NCBI GenBank assembly: GCA_015680685.1
Contig: MNCI01022074.1
Location: 510,505 to 574,504, forward strand
Source: Gnetum montanum
Taxonomy: Eukaryota > Streptophyta > Gnetopsida > Gnetales > Gnetaceae
DNA: 64,000 nucleotides
Direction of reading: 5' to 3'
Part shown: piece after piece, positions 23,925 through 37,100 of the stretch
Position numbering within the stretch: the first letter of the stretch is position 1
Layout: each line of letters begins with the position of its first letter
The notes under the pieces: model-generated
Seen by the model: the letters and a program-made list of their open reading frames with translations, nothing else
What the model was told of the DNA's origin: nothing
Databases searched by the model: none
Program-made: the position numbers and the translations under genes

Positions 23925-25955
23925 TATTGTAGTTTTTGAATGCTTCTAGCTTAAGAATTAATTTAAATAAAGATTATGTATTCAATTTTGAAGTTAATCA
24001 AGAACTTTTATAGGAATATATTGACTTATTAGCATGTGAAATAGACTTATTACTTACCATGTATTTGGGAATTCCTATCTTTGTGAGTTATATGAAGAAG
24101 AAACTTTGATACCCACTTCTTTAGAAGATTGATAATAGGCTTACTGGGTGGAAGGCAAAGCTATTATTGTAGGCTTGTTGATTACAGTTAGTGAGATCTA
24201 CTCTTCAAAATGTACCTCTTTATTATCTTTCTTTCTTTTATTATCTTAAAACAATAATTTTTAATAATTTTGTTAGTTCAACCATTTGAAGAAAACACTT
24301 TATGTTTTAAATTGGAATACAATATATAAATTGTGATTGTATGATAGAATCATAGGCATATACAAAATATTAATTATGTTTATTAGGTAAGATTGCTTAG
24401 TAGCTTTATATCTCAAATAGACTATGGATTCAAGTAATGAAAGTAAAGTACTTGTACATTGGTTTTCACTTTATTAATACTCTTAATATTATTAATCCCT
24501 CTCAATTTGAAAAGGCTTTCAATCTAAAATGCATTGGTTTTGTCAACATGTTTCTTTGCATAATCAACTATAGAAGTGGTATGATATGTTAAAATACTTC
24601 ACAAAGAAGGCTTATACCACATTATGCCCTGTGGAAAGAGTGCAATATCCAATATATATTTAGAATTCCATTTTTACTCCTCACATTCATCTCTTTGCTA
24701 TTAAGATGCATCATGGGAAATCACCTACTTATCAATACCTTACACAAAAGAATATTATGGAGGCTCTAGGTTAGGCCATATAATCTACAACAATGAAAAC
24801 TACCAATCATGTTTTTATAAATTGTCATTTTTTCATGATATTTAGAATGAGTTCAAATGTAGTGCTCATAGGTCACCACCTGTAGCTATTTTTGTTTTTA
24901 TAACATTACTGTCAAAGACAACAAGATAAGTTGTGGACAACACTTCTATGATTTATTTGGTTTGTGATATGGCATGAATGAAATTTTATAGTTGTTCAGT
25001 GAAGGTGAAGAAGCATGACATTAGTGTAGGGTTTTACTTTTACTCTTTGGACAAATGCTACAAAATTTTGGAGGAATTATAACTATAATAGTTTTTTTTA
25101 GTAATATCTCCCAAAGAAGAGCATGGATGATAATTTATATGTTTTTTTAATAGTTCTTCTATAAATGAAATTTCTTTTTTTGGGACCTAGCCAAGAAATT
25201 AATAATTTATTTATTTTAATTTTTAAATTTATTTAACAAAGAAGTATTAACATTTACCCTACATCATTGAAGGATATAGCTAAAATTTATCCTTCTAGAA
25301 AAATGAGGGGATGTCCTAAATTTTTGTTCCTAAGTAATACATCATAACTATACCACATATACAAGAATGGGAGGAGTTGGGCCAAAAAAATTGAATAATA
25401 ATTTAAAAATCACAAAGTACATTTGATCATTAGCATATAAGAGACAATCTAAATTAAAAGCCTAATGATTTTGGGCATTAATTTTTAGGTTTTCATGCTT
25501 ACAACCATCCTCAAAAACCTCTCATTTGGGGTAAGAACAAGATTAAGCTTTTTCCTTGTTCAAAAGTTCCCTCATAATCTTTCACTTCTTAGTAAAGGAT
25601 TCTTTGTAAAGACAAGAAGAATACTCTTTCTAAGGAAGAAAGAAAGCATTGAGAAAAAATAATAAAAAATACACAACAAAATCTAATAGTTTCCCCAACT
25701 TGAGCCTTCAAAAAAAATTATACTATGGAGACAAATTAGTTATTTAGCTTTCACTGGAAACTTTTTCACTTGAAGTTCTAACTAAAATGTGATATCTTTG
25801 AGAATCTAATATTAACTCCTAAAAAAAGTCACAATTATGCTCTTAGTGCTAGAAAATAACTACACACCAAAGCTTCAAAATAGAATAGACAACAAGTGGC
25901 CAAAGACATTTCTAAATGTAAAAAAAAAAAAAAAAAAGTAGACAAAGCAAGTTGA
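23925..25955 (+). mobile_element. LINE RT C-terminal part to 3' tail, sense, decayed
   Basis: Frames from about 23935 read FLNASSLRINLNK, then LACEIDLLLTMYLGIPIFVS, then KIDNRLTGWKAKLLL: the region of a plant L1-type LINE just after the RT catalytic core. The zf-RVT region is poorly readable (24600-25100) and the tail at 25500-25940 matches the other tails. An A-run at 25921-25937 may be a poly(A) remnant. Many stops. Confidence 0.6.
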
Positions 25956-25959
25956 CCAC

Positions 25960-28900
25960 CATAAATGACACCATTTATGCCTAGTTGAAAGTTGTTGCAA
26001 ATTATAGATGTCCATTTCCAAGCATATTCTAGAACTTGACATTTAAAAAATCTATGAGAAAATGAGTCTTCACTTCTACAAAGAGGACATTAAGGAGAAA
26101 TGATTTCCATATGCTAAAGATGAATGTCAATATGAAGACCTTGATGAATAAGATAGCATAAACATACAAATTTTAGAAAAGTAGGAACTTTCTAAATATT
26201 TCTTATTTTTCTCATCCAAAAGTATGATGATAACAAGCCTTATTGAATTTTTTATAAATAAAATCATTTTGGTAATAATCTTGTATACAACTTTGGAGTT
26301 AAAAGCAAAATCAAAATTATCATCCTTCCAAAAAATGTCTAGAAAAGTTTGTTGCAAACTATTATCAAATTTAAATAAATTCTTAATATCATAAATTATT
26401 TTTTCAAAAAAATTCTCTTTCTATTCAAACTATAGATGCTAAAAGCCTCCTTCCATGCAATTCATCTATCATAAATACATAGACAAGAAACTGCAATAAT
26501 AGAAAATTTACTAGGCTTGCAGAGGAGCTTTGACTTCAATGCTTGGGCCACCACCCATTCTTTGAAGTGGGGCATGGGGATAGATGAGTTAACATAGAAA
26601 CGTATCTTAGCTCTTCCAAGTAATCAGTGTATCATGTGCTTGTTGTATGTGTGTGTGTACCTTATTAATCTAGTTATGCAATTAATGCTTATGGCAACTC
26701 TAGCACCTCTAACCATTGGATAACATGTTTTGTGCTTTATGCTATGAAATAGCTACACTAAGCTATGAGGCATAGTCCACCTTTAGTCTACCTGCCCTTG
26801 TTTCTATTGTTAAGACTCTCAGGTGGGGCCAAACTAGTACATAATCTAGATGGATGACTAGCCCAAGCTCCTTCATTAACAAAAGCCACCATGGGCTACT
26901 TTTCTTAAGCATATCTTCTAAAACTATAATATGATTGTAATTGTAATACTCACTAAACATGCACTATCTTCCAAATCTTTTTCGGAACTAAAGAACCAAA
27001 AATAGAAATGGCTTAACAAGAAAGAAGACAAGGATGAAAGATATTAGAAGACAAACTATTATCATTTGTAAATTTTCCTTGCATAATTCTATTTTCTAAA
27101 AGGAACATTCTAACAAAGAAATACTCTTGTTATAACATGTAATGGGGCCAAGTCCTTCGTCTTTCTTACTAGTAGTGCAAATGTCCAAGCAACTCTAACA
27201 AAGCCTTTACTATGTTGCTTAACAAAATAAAAAAACTAACAAATAATTTAATCAATTTGATTATAAAAAAATTTTGTAGAAGCTTAACAAGTACAATAAT
27301 AAGCATGAATATATTAAAGCATCTATTTAATAATTGAACCATTACCAACAAGGGTGAGCTTGTTTTTATTTCTATTTATCAAGCTTCTTTTAAATTTTAT
27401 CAGCCACATAGCTTCGTTAAATATTCAAATTAGGCTCATAAGAAAAAGTATTTCTAAAATTTTGAAGACAAAATCTTATTTTCAAAATTTAAGGCTTGAC
27501 AATAGCACACTCATCAATAATAGTATTACATTAAATAGTAGATTCTTGAAAATTAATACAATAGCGAGATAACATGTAATAATCCTCTAGTTTAGCTAAT
27601 AGAATATTGATATGTTGCAAAGATTTGTTAATCATATAGAAAGAATCATTTGCAAAGTATTCATTAAGAAATTATGTACCTTCATCATTAATTGAGATTC
27701 TCTTAATGATATTCCTTTGAAGATCATAGTGCAAATTATGTAAAAAAAAGGTGTGGGGTTGGGGGGGGTGTGGTGGTGGTATGTTGTAATAATAAAAATA
27801 TAGGGAGCTAGAGAGCTAGAGAACATCCTTAAAAAACTAACCACTAAAAAGAAAAGGAAGAATTTAATTCAATATTTATAACAAGTTGAGCATTAGCATT
27901 AATATGTAGGGTACATACAAGATGAATAAAATAATCACCAAAACTCATTTTAAAGAGAGAAGTAATAATGAGATTCTATTCAATCCTTGTCATAACTTTT
28001 AGCATAATCTAACTTAATAAAAGCAATGTCATGGTTACTATCAAAAGGCCACTAATTTTCTTCTAGGTTGCAAAAACATTATTTAAAATATGTTTACCTT
28101 TAATAAAGCTTGTATACTCAAGTCTCATGATATGTTCTATAATCTTTTCAATCTAGTAAGTTATGCATTTAGCTAAAATTTTATAAGTACTCTTAAGAAG
28201 AGTAATAAGCCCCTAATTACTAATATGTTAAAGATCTTGATTCCTAGATAGAAGATAAATCACATTTTATTAATGTTTTTACCAAGAAAAACATTTTTAA
28301 TAACTTCTTGAAAAACATGAAAGAGAACATCTTTGACAATGTCTCAATGCTTCTTAACAAATTCAATTGAAAATCTATCAAATTCTAGAGCTTTACCATC
28401 TCTTAAACTAAAAGTTGTTGCTTTATTTCTTCCACTGTAATTTCTACTTCAAGAAAATTTTGATCCACTTATGCTATAAGATGAGGAAAATGTGTACTAT
28501 TTACCTTAAAGGTTTTCTAAAACCTTTAGAATAAAAAATAGAAAAAATGATGTGCTAAAAAAATTTTATGTCTTATAGTCATGAAATCATTCATATACAA
28601 CAATTCCAATTTAGGTACTTAATCATTTCATTTGAGAAATTTTAAAACTCCCTCCAAGGTTCATCTTCAATTTTCACTCATAACATGTGACTCTTTTTTA
28701 GAGCACTTTTAGCTTCAAAAGCATCCCAACATTATTTAGCATAACAAGCTTTAGTGAAGGCTTTTTGAGTTTCAAAATCAAATGGATTCTCATCTTAAAG
28801 AATTTACATTTGTCTAACAAATTATGCAAGCTTTTCTTCAACTTGACACTTTCACTTAATAAATTGCTTTCTAAGCCATCTTGCCTAATTTCTAACTTTA

Positions 28901-31100
28901 CAAGTAGTTAGCTACCCCTAATCAATTTAACCAATATCACAAGTCAGTTTTCTTTTTGCACTCTACAAAGACTTCAAAATATTTAACTTACTAGGTCATG
29001 TGAACATATTAGCATTCATACGAAAAGGCTCCTACTTTGAAAATGAGGAAGAAATAATCCCAAATAGAAAATACTAATAGAATAATATTCTAACAAAATA
29101 GCATTTACATGCACTTCTACTTTACTTGTATACTTCCAAAAAGAAATATTAGACATGTAAAATCTATCAAGTCAACAATAAATTCCAAAATCTTCCTTGC
29201 TAATAATTACACCATGTATAATTTTGCTCACTTAAACAATATAAAAATAAAAGCTAACATAAAAAGAAAATATTTTTCTTTAAAATTATATTAATATTTT
29301 TTTGTCTTAAAAAGACCATCAAGTTTATGTAAATGATTTTCAACCATATTGAAATCTCCATTAATAATCCAAGGAACTTAGGCTAAGATATAAGATATTT
29401 CCAAACCTCTAAATAATGTTTTAAATTATTAAGAGCATAAATATTATAGAGTCCAAAGTCTCCTTTTTTACTTTGAAAAGTAATCCAAATAACTCTTCTA
29501 ATGTTTTCAAAGCCAAATTTCAAAACTTTTCTAGTGCAATTTTTATTAATTAGAATAGCAATAACTTATTTATTAACTTCATGACTAGCAAAAAAATAAT
29601 GAAATTTTTTAAAAAGAATTTACCAACAAAACTAATATCATACATTATAATGTTAATCTCTTAAAGAAAAAGAAAAGCTAGAGATAAATATTGATTTGAA
29701 ACATACTTCCTGATAATCTTTGCTTAGCACCTATCAAAAAAGCCTTGAACATTCCATGATAAAATTAATATTGAGATGTGAAAAGGAAGCCCTCATCCTT
29801 GATTTTTCAAGCTCAACATTTATGTCACAATCCATGTCACTTATAGCTAACAAGCATTGTTTAATGAGAAAGCATTTAGAACATTAGAAAAAGTAAAGAG
29901 AGAAGAAAATACCTCATGGGTTTGTGAATGGAAATCATTATCTCTAGGCCTCCTCTTTTTGTATTACACTAACGACAATCCTTCTACATTAGCATTTTCA
30001 TTGCTAACCCCTCCTTAAAAGGTCCTTTTTTCTAAAGAAAATTTTTCGATAGTTATAGAGAATTTGCTAGTATGTCTAGATTTAAAATGATTAGTAAAAG
30101 GTTAAGAACTTGTTAAAGAAGGTTTCATGTATGTTTTTTTTTTCTCTCTAAAAATTTTTAGTTCTTTTTCTCATGAATACCTTGTTATAAAAAAGACTAC
30201 AAATCCCAATAATATATCCTTCACAACAACAATAGTTGTAACATCCTCGCAAAGTACAATATGTAATTTTCTAGGAAAAACACTAATTACCTATCTAGAG
30301 TTTTAATTTTGGCTTCTTCTACTGTAAACCAATCTCTGTAAAATATAGTGTGTTGCACATCATGTAGTATCATTTTTTACTTTGTTTTGATGATTGTATC
30401 AATGTGGCCAATAATTTCACTTTCAAGACTTTGAAAAATAAGAGGAAGATTTTCTAATTCAATCTTTTAAGGAATTTTAGAATAATCAAAATAGTTTGGA
30501 TCAAAATCCACTTTCCACTTCCGAGCAATAAAAGTATTGTAATGATCCATATAAACTTTAAATCCAAGGATTTCTTCACCATTTTATAATAGATTAATTT
30601 AACAAGCAAGAAAGATTAAGAAAAACAATGAACATGGAAAACATCAATTCCATAACATTCAAGAATAGTCGAAAACACCAATGTAAAATCCTTATTCAAG
30701 TGAATCTAACAATATGCAGAAAGATATATCAAGAAGGAACAACTTTTGACAAATATTTATGTAAATCATTGGGTAAAATAAAATCAAAAGTTTTAGAATC
30801 CTTCGCAGTCTCTATAGATTGAGACACATTAGCATTTACAATCTTCATATCATTCTTCACCAAAAACTTTTCTACAAGAATATCTCTACATAACATGTGA
30901 CAAACAATTAAAAGATAAAAACATCATCATTAGGCCTAGACAAGAAAGAAAAAACCTAAGACATTACAAAGGTGTCATATGTTCTCAAACATGTCCATCT
31001 CAACGAAAACTATAAATTTTAAGCATTTTACTTGGAGAAAAAGGTACTACAGCAAATATTATTCAAAAACTACCTAATGAGTTTGAAAAGGAAAATTGAT
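25960..31100 (-). mobile_element. near full-length LINE, antisense, decayed
   Basis: Read on the minus strand from the right: an ORF1-like region (about 30900-29900, including RKWKVDFDPNYFDYSKIP near 30500), the start of ORF2 with the endonuclease motif SWNVQGFFDRC (about 29750), RT (about 28450-28000: RDGKALEFDRFSIEFVKKH, GLITLLKSTYKILAK, FIKGKHILNNVFA), the post-RT region (about 27150-27250: QHSKGFVRVAW) and zf-RVT near 26060-26110. This is the domain order of an L1-clade plant LINE, a target-primed non-LTR retroelement. Length about 5.1 kb. Many stops and frameshifts; inactive. Confidence 0.7.
26506..26825. mobile_element. about 320-bp insertion inside the antisense LINE
   Basis: Compared with the copy at 13050-14505, this LINE carries about 320 extra bases between CTGCAATAAT and CCAAACTAGTACATAATCTAG. 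The insert contains a short GT run (GTATGTGTGTGTGTACC, 26646-26662) and no frame. I cannot identify terminal repeats or target duplication with certainty, so its class is unknown. Confidence 0.45.
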
Positions 31101-34100
31101 TAAAGAAAAAAAATACTTTAAAGCTATTTAATGTTAGATTTTGCTCATGTATATATGATAGAAACATTTGGAAAATCATAATACTTGATTGTGTATTTTT
31201 TAAAGATGAGAAATTATCTTTTCTTGGTTTGCAACAAGCTCAAACTCCCAAGCCCTAGCTTAGTCAACCAAGCCCACCAAGAAAGTACATAGTTAGCACA
31301 TCCTTCTTGCAAAAGTGCTAGACACAAAAAAACCCTAAATAAAGCCAATTTGAGGAAAAAATAGCAATCCCTAATTTAAAGAGATTAAGAAAATAAATCC
31401 TTGATTAAAATCAAGATTAAAAAATGTTTCTTTTGAAAGTCACCAATAAAATTAACTATTGAAAGCTTCATGAAGGGAAAATCCAAGGGTTTTTAAAAAA
31501 GGTCAAATTGGTTTATTTGAACACAACTGCACACACTCTCACTTATGATGTTCATTGCACATCCTTTAATTCACTTTGATTTTAGTAGCTTCATGTGGCT
31601 ATCTCTTGATAAGTCAAGGTACTTCAATGTATATCTTAATCAAATTTGAGCAATTATTCAATTAGCACTAGATCAGTTTATTCAAAGGCAAACATTTTTC
31701 AATTAATAGCAAATTTGTCCATTCAAACACAAGGATTCTTCAATTAATTAGTCCAATTTTTAGGTGGTAGTTGATTAATCTATTCAAAGATCAAGACTAT
31801 TTAATTAATGGCATATTAGATTAAGAAGTGGTCAGATTTTTAAAAAGTTAGGATTTAACTATGGAAATTCTTGTGGGGACTTGAAGTCATGCAATGAAGT
31901 GGATCAAGAGTTGTCATTAAACCCTTATAGAGATCTTAAACCATTCAATGAGACAAATCAATATTTGATGTTGTAAACACTTGCAAGAGTCTAAAGCCAT
32001 TTAGTTAATGTAAAAAGGTTTGTAAAATTGTTCTACACTCTTGAGGGGCTTTTGATTGTATGGTTTCTAGTCAACCATCAAAAATAAACATTTTTCAAAG
32101 AAGGATAAGCAAGTCAACCATTTTCTTGCTCAAGAACAAAGGAATCACTTCTAAAGTGTTACTAGAAAAGGAGATCCATTAATAAAATACCATTATCCCT
32201 TTTTCTTTTTGGCTTTCCACACACTAAGTAAAAGAGGTAACTAAGCAGAGCATCATATCAAGGTTAATAATCAAAGGAGATTCACTAGTCAATTAATCAA
32301 GCAATAACATAAATAGCTTGCAAACAAGCAAAGGTAGTAGATTGAACAAAGAAATTAAATTTTCAAGCATAAAACTTTATGCACCTCATCTAATATTTTG
32401 AAAAATGTTAATAATTACATTAATCCTGAAAAACATTGAAATTAAGGTAATAACATGACCTCTTCAAACGTTTGAAATGTGAATCACAACCAATATGAAT
32501 ATTAAATGAATAGCCATAGAAATATGCTATAGAGCTATGAATAATTAAATATTTATGTGATATATACTAATCTTATTTACTAAGGTTAGACTAGTAATTG
32601 AAAATGGATTAGCTCAATAAAATTAAATTGCAACTTTGACATTTCCCTCATCTACTTCAAGGCCTTAGGTGTTCTTGATTAAGTCCTTTAGTAAAGAAAC
32701 AATAATGAGACAAGAAAACATCTTGGAAAACAATTTTTAGTCAAAAGATCAAGTTAGGTTAATCTAAAATGATATGGAAGCTCACAACCCAAAAAAGGTA
32801 ACCTTGAAACTTGCAACTTCTTGCTTGTCTTAGTATCATTTAATTTAAACTCAAAAATAATCCAAAAACTTGTCAATTTAGTCCAGACCAAATTTTAGAG
32901 TAACTAAATCTTATTATGATAAAATATATTACAAACAAATTAAGATATTTTCCACTTACATTTTGTTGACTTTGAATCTACTTTTCCACCTAACACAAAA
33001 GTTTACATAGCTAAATAATTAAGTTAAAATATTTACCACATTGACCAACATTTTACAACAAAAAACCATAAATTTTTAACTCTACCCTAAGACATAACTT
33101 GAATATTCATGTTAGAATATAATCTTTACAAAGTTCACAAAAAATGCTATCCTACTATCCTGGATCAATATTGTGTAAGCCCATTTCATAATTAATAAAA
33201 AAGTTACATTACATTCGAAACATTATTATATAGTCAAGGTACATTTAATCATAACAAAGTTAGTTTATTGTTTTTTTAGGCAAATAATTTCCAATTAGCT
33301 ATATAATATGTCATTAAAGAATATAAAAAGATATTGCATAATTGTTGTATTCCTTCATAATTCTTTTAATGCATCATGTTGATTAAATATTATTTTTGTA
33401 GTTCTTTCAATGTATGATGTTGAAAGCATATTATTTCCAATTCCAAAGCCCCTATGATTTTTATTAACACAACCCACGAACCACATTTTGACAACTTGAT
33501 TCTACTAAAATGCTGATACACAGGTTATATTCTCAACAAACTAGATTCAGAGCTTTATGAACAATTCTGAAAATCATAATAAAAAACTGCCTCTTAATTA
33601 TATTTCGGTAACTTCCACCAGTACAATATTGAACTATAATATGATATACCTTTTGCAAGAGGAAATATATATTAAAACGAGATGACAAATTAATTTGCAT
33701 TTTTTGAAAAATTTTATTCATTAAACCGATCAGGATCTTTTGAACAAGAAAATAACAGAAGAGGCAAAAACAAAAACACTTGCATCTGTAGAAGGGCCAG
33801 CGATCAATGAGCGGTGTCGTCAGCAAAAAGGGTGATCGCCTTTTTAAAAATTTTAAAAGGTTTCCTGAAAAAAAATAAATTGTACTACAATTAGTGAGGT
33901 CTAAATTAAGGCTAAAGCTTTGAAGGAACATTCTCTAACACCGTGAAGCAGTGAACTTTTACAGGGTCCAATTTTCTCCTGCTATACACTATTCACAAGA
34001 AGTGTAGTTTCCAAAAATTAACAAATTTTGATTTACAAGTACTCCAACTTTCAAAAGTCATAAATGGGCTGCACACTAAGGGTAATTCCTTTTGGTGAAA

Positions 34101-34127
34101 CTGAACAATTACAATTTTTCTTTCCAA
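31101..34127. other. AT-rich DNA downstream of the kleisin gene
   Basis: No coding domain recognised between 31100 and 33500. The part nearest 34128 should contain the 3' UTR of the minus-strand kleisin gene, but no polyadenylation site can be assigned. Confidence 0.4.
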
Positions 34128-37100
34128 CTAACGACTGCACTCTTCAAAAATTGCTTTCATAAGTTTTGGGGTTGGGCTCAACAGAATATCTGCATAAGGT
34201 TCTTCCTGTTCAACTTCAATATAGTCTTTCGATTTCAAAACCTGACCATGCATTTTGTTGTCAGACATTCTTTTCCCTTTAAAACCAAAGATCCACAATA
34301 AGGAATTTTTCACTTGAAACAACAAGAGAGATGGAACATTACCAGTGTTTCAAAGAACATTCGTCCAGCTTCTTTCCGTCTTCTTCCAGAAAGAATTTTG
34401 CTGAGATTAAGATGTTTATCTGAGTTGTCATGCCTCTCAAACATGGTCTGCAGGTACTTGGCAACTCCCCTGGCATGAAAACGGTAATTCAGCATTGTTT
34501 TTGTTATTTACATTCAAAAAGAGAGATGATGAACCCAAATTTTTAAGTTCAGAATTTGTAGAAACCTTGTCCTGGTAGACCAACCATAATTTTCAAATCT
34601 GCTGCTACTGTGCTTCGATGACCTGCTACTCTCGGCTTCTGCAGCATCATTTTGTGCAACTGTTGCAATTGAAATTGAAATTGAACTCTCAGAGAATTAT
34701 AGAAATTAGCCAATTGCAGGAACAGACTATTAGATTATGCATGTGATATTTTAATAACCCACATGACCAAATTTTGGATGCTTTGGGATATCGGTTATTG
34801 TTAAAGCCATGCAATTAACAACAAAGGGATGTGCATCATGACAAAATATCTTGTAAATAATCATGAAGTAAGCACAATAAGACTCACTCACCAGCAGTAG
34901 TATGATTGTCTTCAAGAATTTTCTGAAACTGCAAATGTGGGAAAGATGAGTATCAGAAAAATTCTTTCACAGATCCAGTATCTTTCAACTAGTAAAGATT
35001 CACCAAAAGACACCCATGAAAGATTTATTTCAATGACAAAGTGAAAAGGCAGAAACAATGATTTCTGCACCTGCTCACTCCATCCGTCATGTTCAGCCAC
35101 ACCAAAATCAGGGATCCTTACTGGCAACTCTTCTAATTCACCAACACTGATTCTCGGTGATTTAAAAGCTGAAGTAGATGGCTGCCGACTTCTCAAGATT
35201 CCAAGGTCTATAACAGGTTCAATGTCCAATATCTCTGATACATGTGGACCTGAATCACCTTCCTTTTTTCCTTCTACATCTTCCTCCATTACTTGGTAAG
35301 ATACCAGTCCACCAGATAGAGAGCCATCACTAACTGAGGTCGCATGTCGGGCAATTTCAATCTCCGGTGGTTCATTTGACACTGGTGGCAGATCAAAAGT
35401 ATTTCCTTCATGGGCTTCTTCAGGTTCTTTAAAGGAAACTTTAGGGGGCTTTCCTGTATCTGGATTGTTAAAATATTTCTGGAGAACAGAAGACAGGCCT
35501 AAAATACCAATTCTATCAGCAAGACCAAAATTTTATAATCATAAACATGGCACCCATAACTATGATAAGATAACAACCTGGAAAAGTGGATTCATTAAAA
35601 ATGTGTTCCAGACGGGATCTCCTGTGGGCTCTCCACACCTCCAGCTCTGTGCAAGGGACTCTCTTACGCACACGGCAAATATCTTGTGTGTTTTGTAGTT
35701 GCCTCTTCATGACACTACAACGCAAGATTTAAAAGTTATTAGGTAAGGCAAGAATGAAAATAGATTAACATTTCTGAATGACCCTACAATTAATGAAGAA
35801 TTTAAAAAAGGTTATTTTAGTGATGAAAACTAAGAAAGCACTAGGGCATGATGGTTTTCCAGTGATTTTCATCAAAATTCTTGAAATGTTCTAGGAAAGA
35901 ATATCCAACATCTAGTACAAAAATTCTGTTGAGATTTCTTTATTTTACATATGAATTTGATTCTTAAAAAGCAAAAGTGTTATATTCATATCTAACCTCA
36001 AGCTTATGAATTTGTCTATGGAAAAATAGACAAAAGAACGCCATGCCATCTACCATCAGGGACTGTCATGCAGGCTTTCCTGATGGTAAACAAATTTTGG
36101 AACACATTATTCTCATCCATGAAATTTTACCTTCTGCATCAAAACAAACCAATGGTTCACTTGCGTTTAAGCTTTGCTCAAAGATTATGAGTGTGTCTTC
36201 TCAAGGTTTTAGATGCAAAAGTTTGCATTCTTTGATCATTGGTGTTTCATGCTCAAAGAGTGTTCTTTTACTACATTCTCAATCTTGCTTAATGGGGAAG
36301 CCTAAAACAGTTTTCAATAGCAATGGGTTAAGATAAGGAGATCCTACATCATCTTTTCTTTTTATTATAGTTAAATTTTTTGGAGTAATGGTAAGGTGTT
36401 TGTTTATCAAGTCGTACGACTTGAGTTCAAGTCTAGGTGCAGCCACTTGAAAGAGGTTAGGCTTTTGCTAATCCATCAACCCTTCCAAAACCCACATTGA
36501 ACCCACATTGGCAAGATAAGCATTGAGCCTCTAGGTGATGATCCTTTATAGTTGTTAAAGCTGTTTAAAAGAAAGATCTATCCAAAATGTTAAAGTAACA
36601 TATAATATTTTCCAAGTCCTATAATTAATTAAAAATTAATTGTAAGAAACATGCTTTGTTTCCTTTTTATTTTTCAGCGACAATAAAACAAAATATTTCA
36701 AAGCAAATACTTCTAGGAAGCAACAAACTGGAATTAGGAACTAGAGCTCTAAAGAGCATGGGGGACACTTTTACTTTATAGGCTTATGCATTTTTTCATG
36801 AAGACCATGGTGCAATGCATTGCAACATTTTCAGCCTAGATTCAATGGTCATGACCTGTCCCAACAGACCCAAAATTGCATCATAGGCTCCACCAATGTT
36901 GAACATGGATAAAAATATATCTAGATAGAATATCAAGGCTAACAAAAGAGAATGAAATATAAAATGAAACCTGATTGCCCACATCTTTAAATATTATGAA
37001 ATTATAATATTTATGTGCAAGATTAGGAATGGACAGGTATGTGAAAATGACTGCTATTTTTGTGTACCACTATTACTGCTTTGGATAACTTATAGAATGG

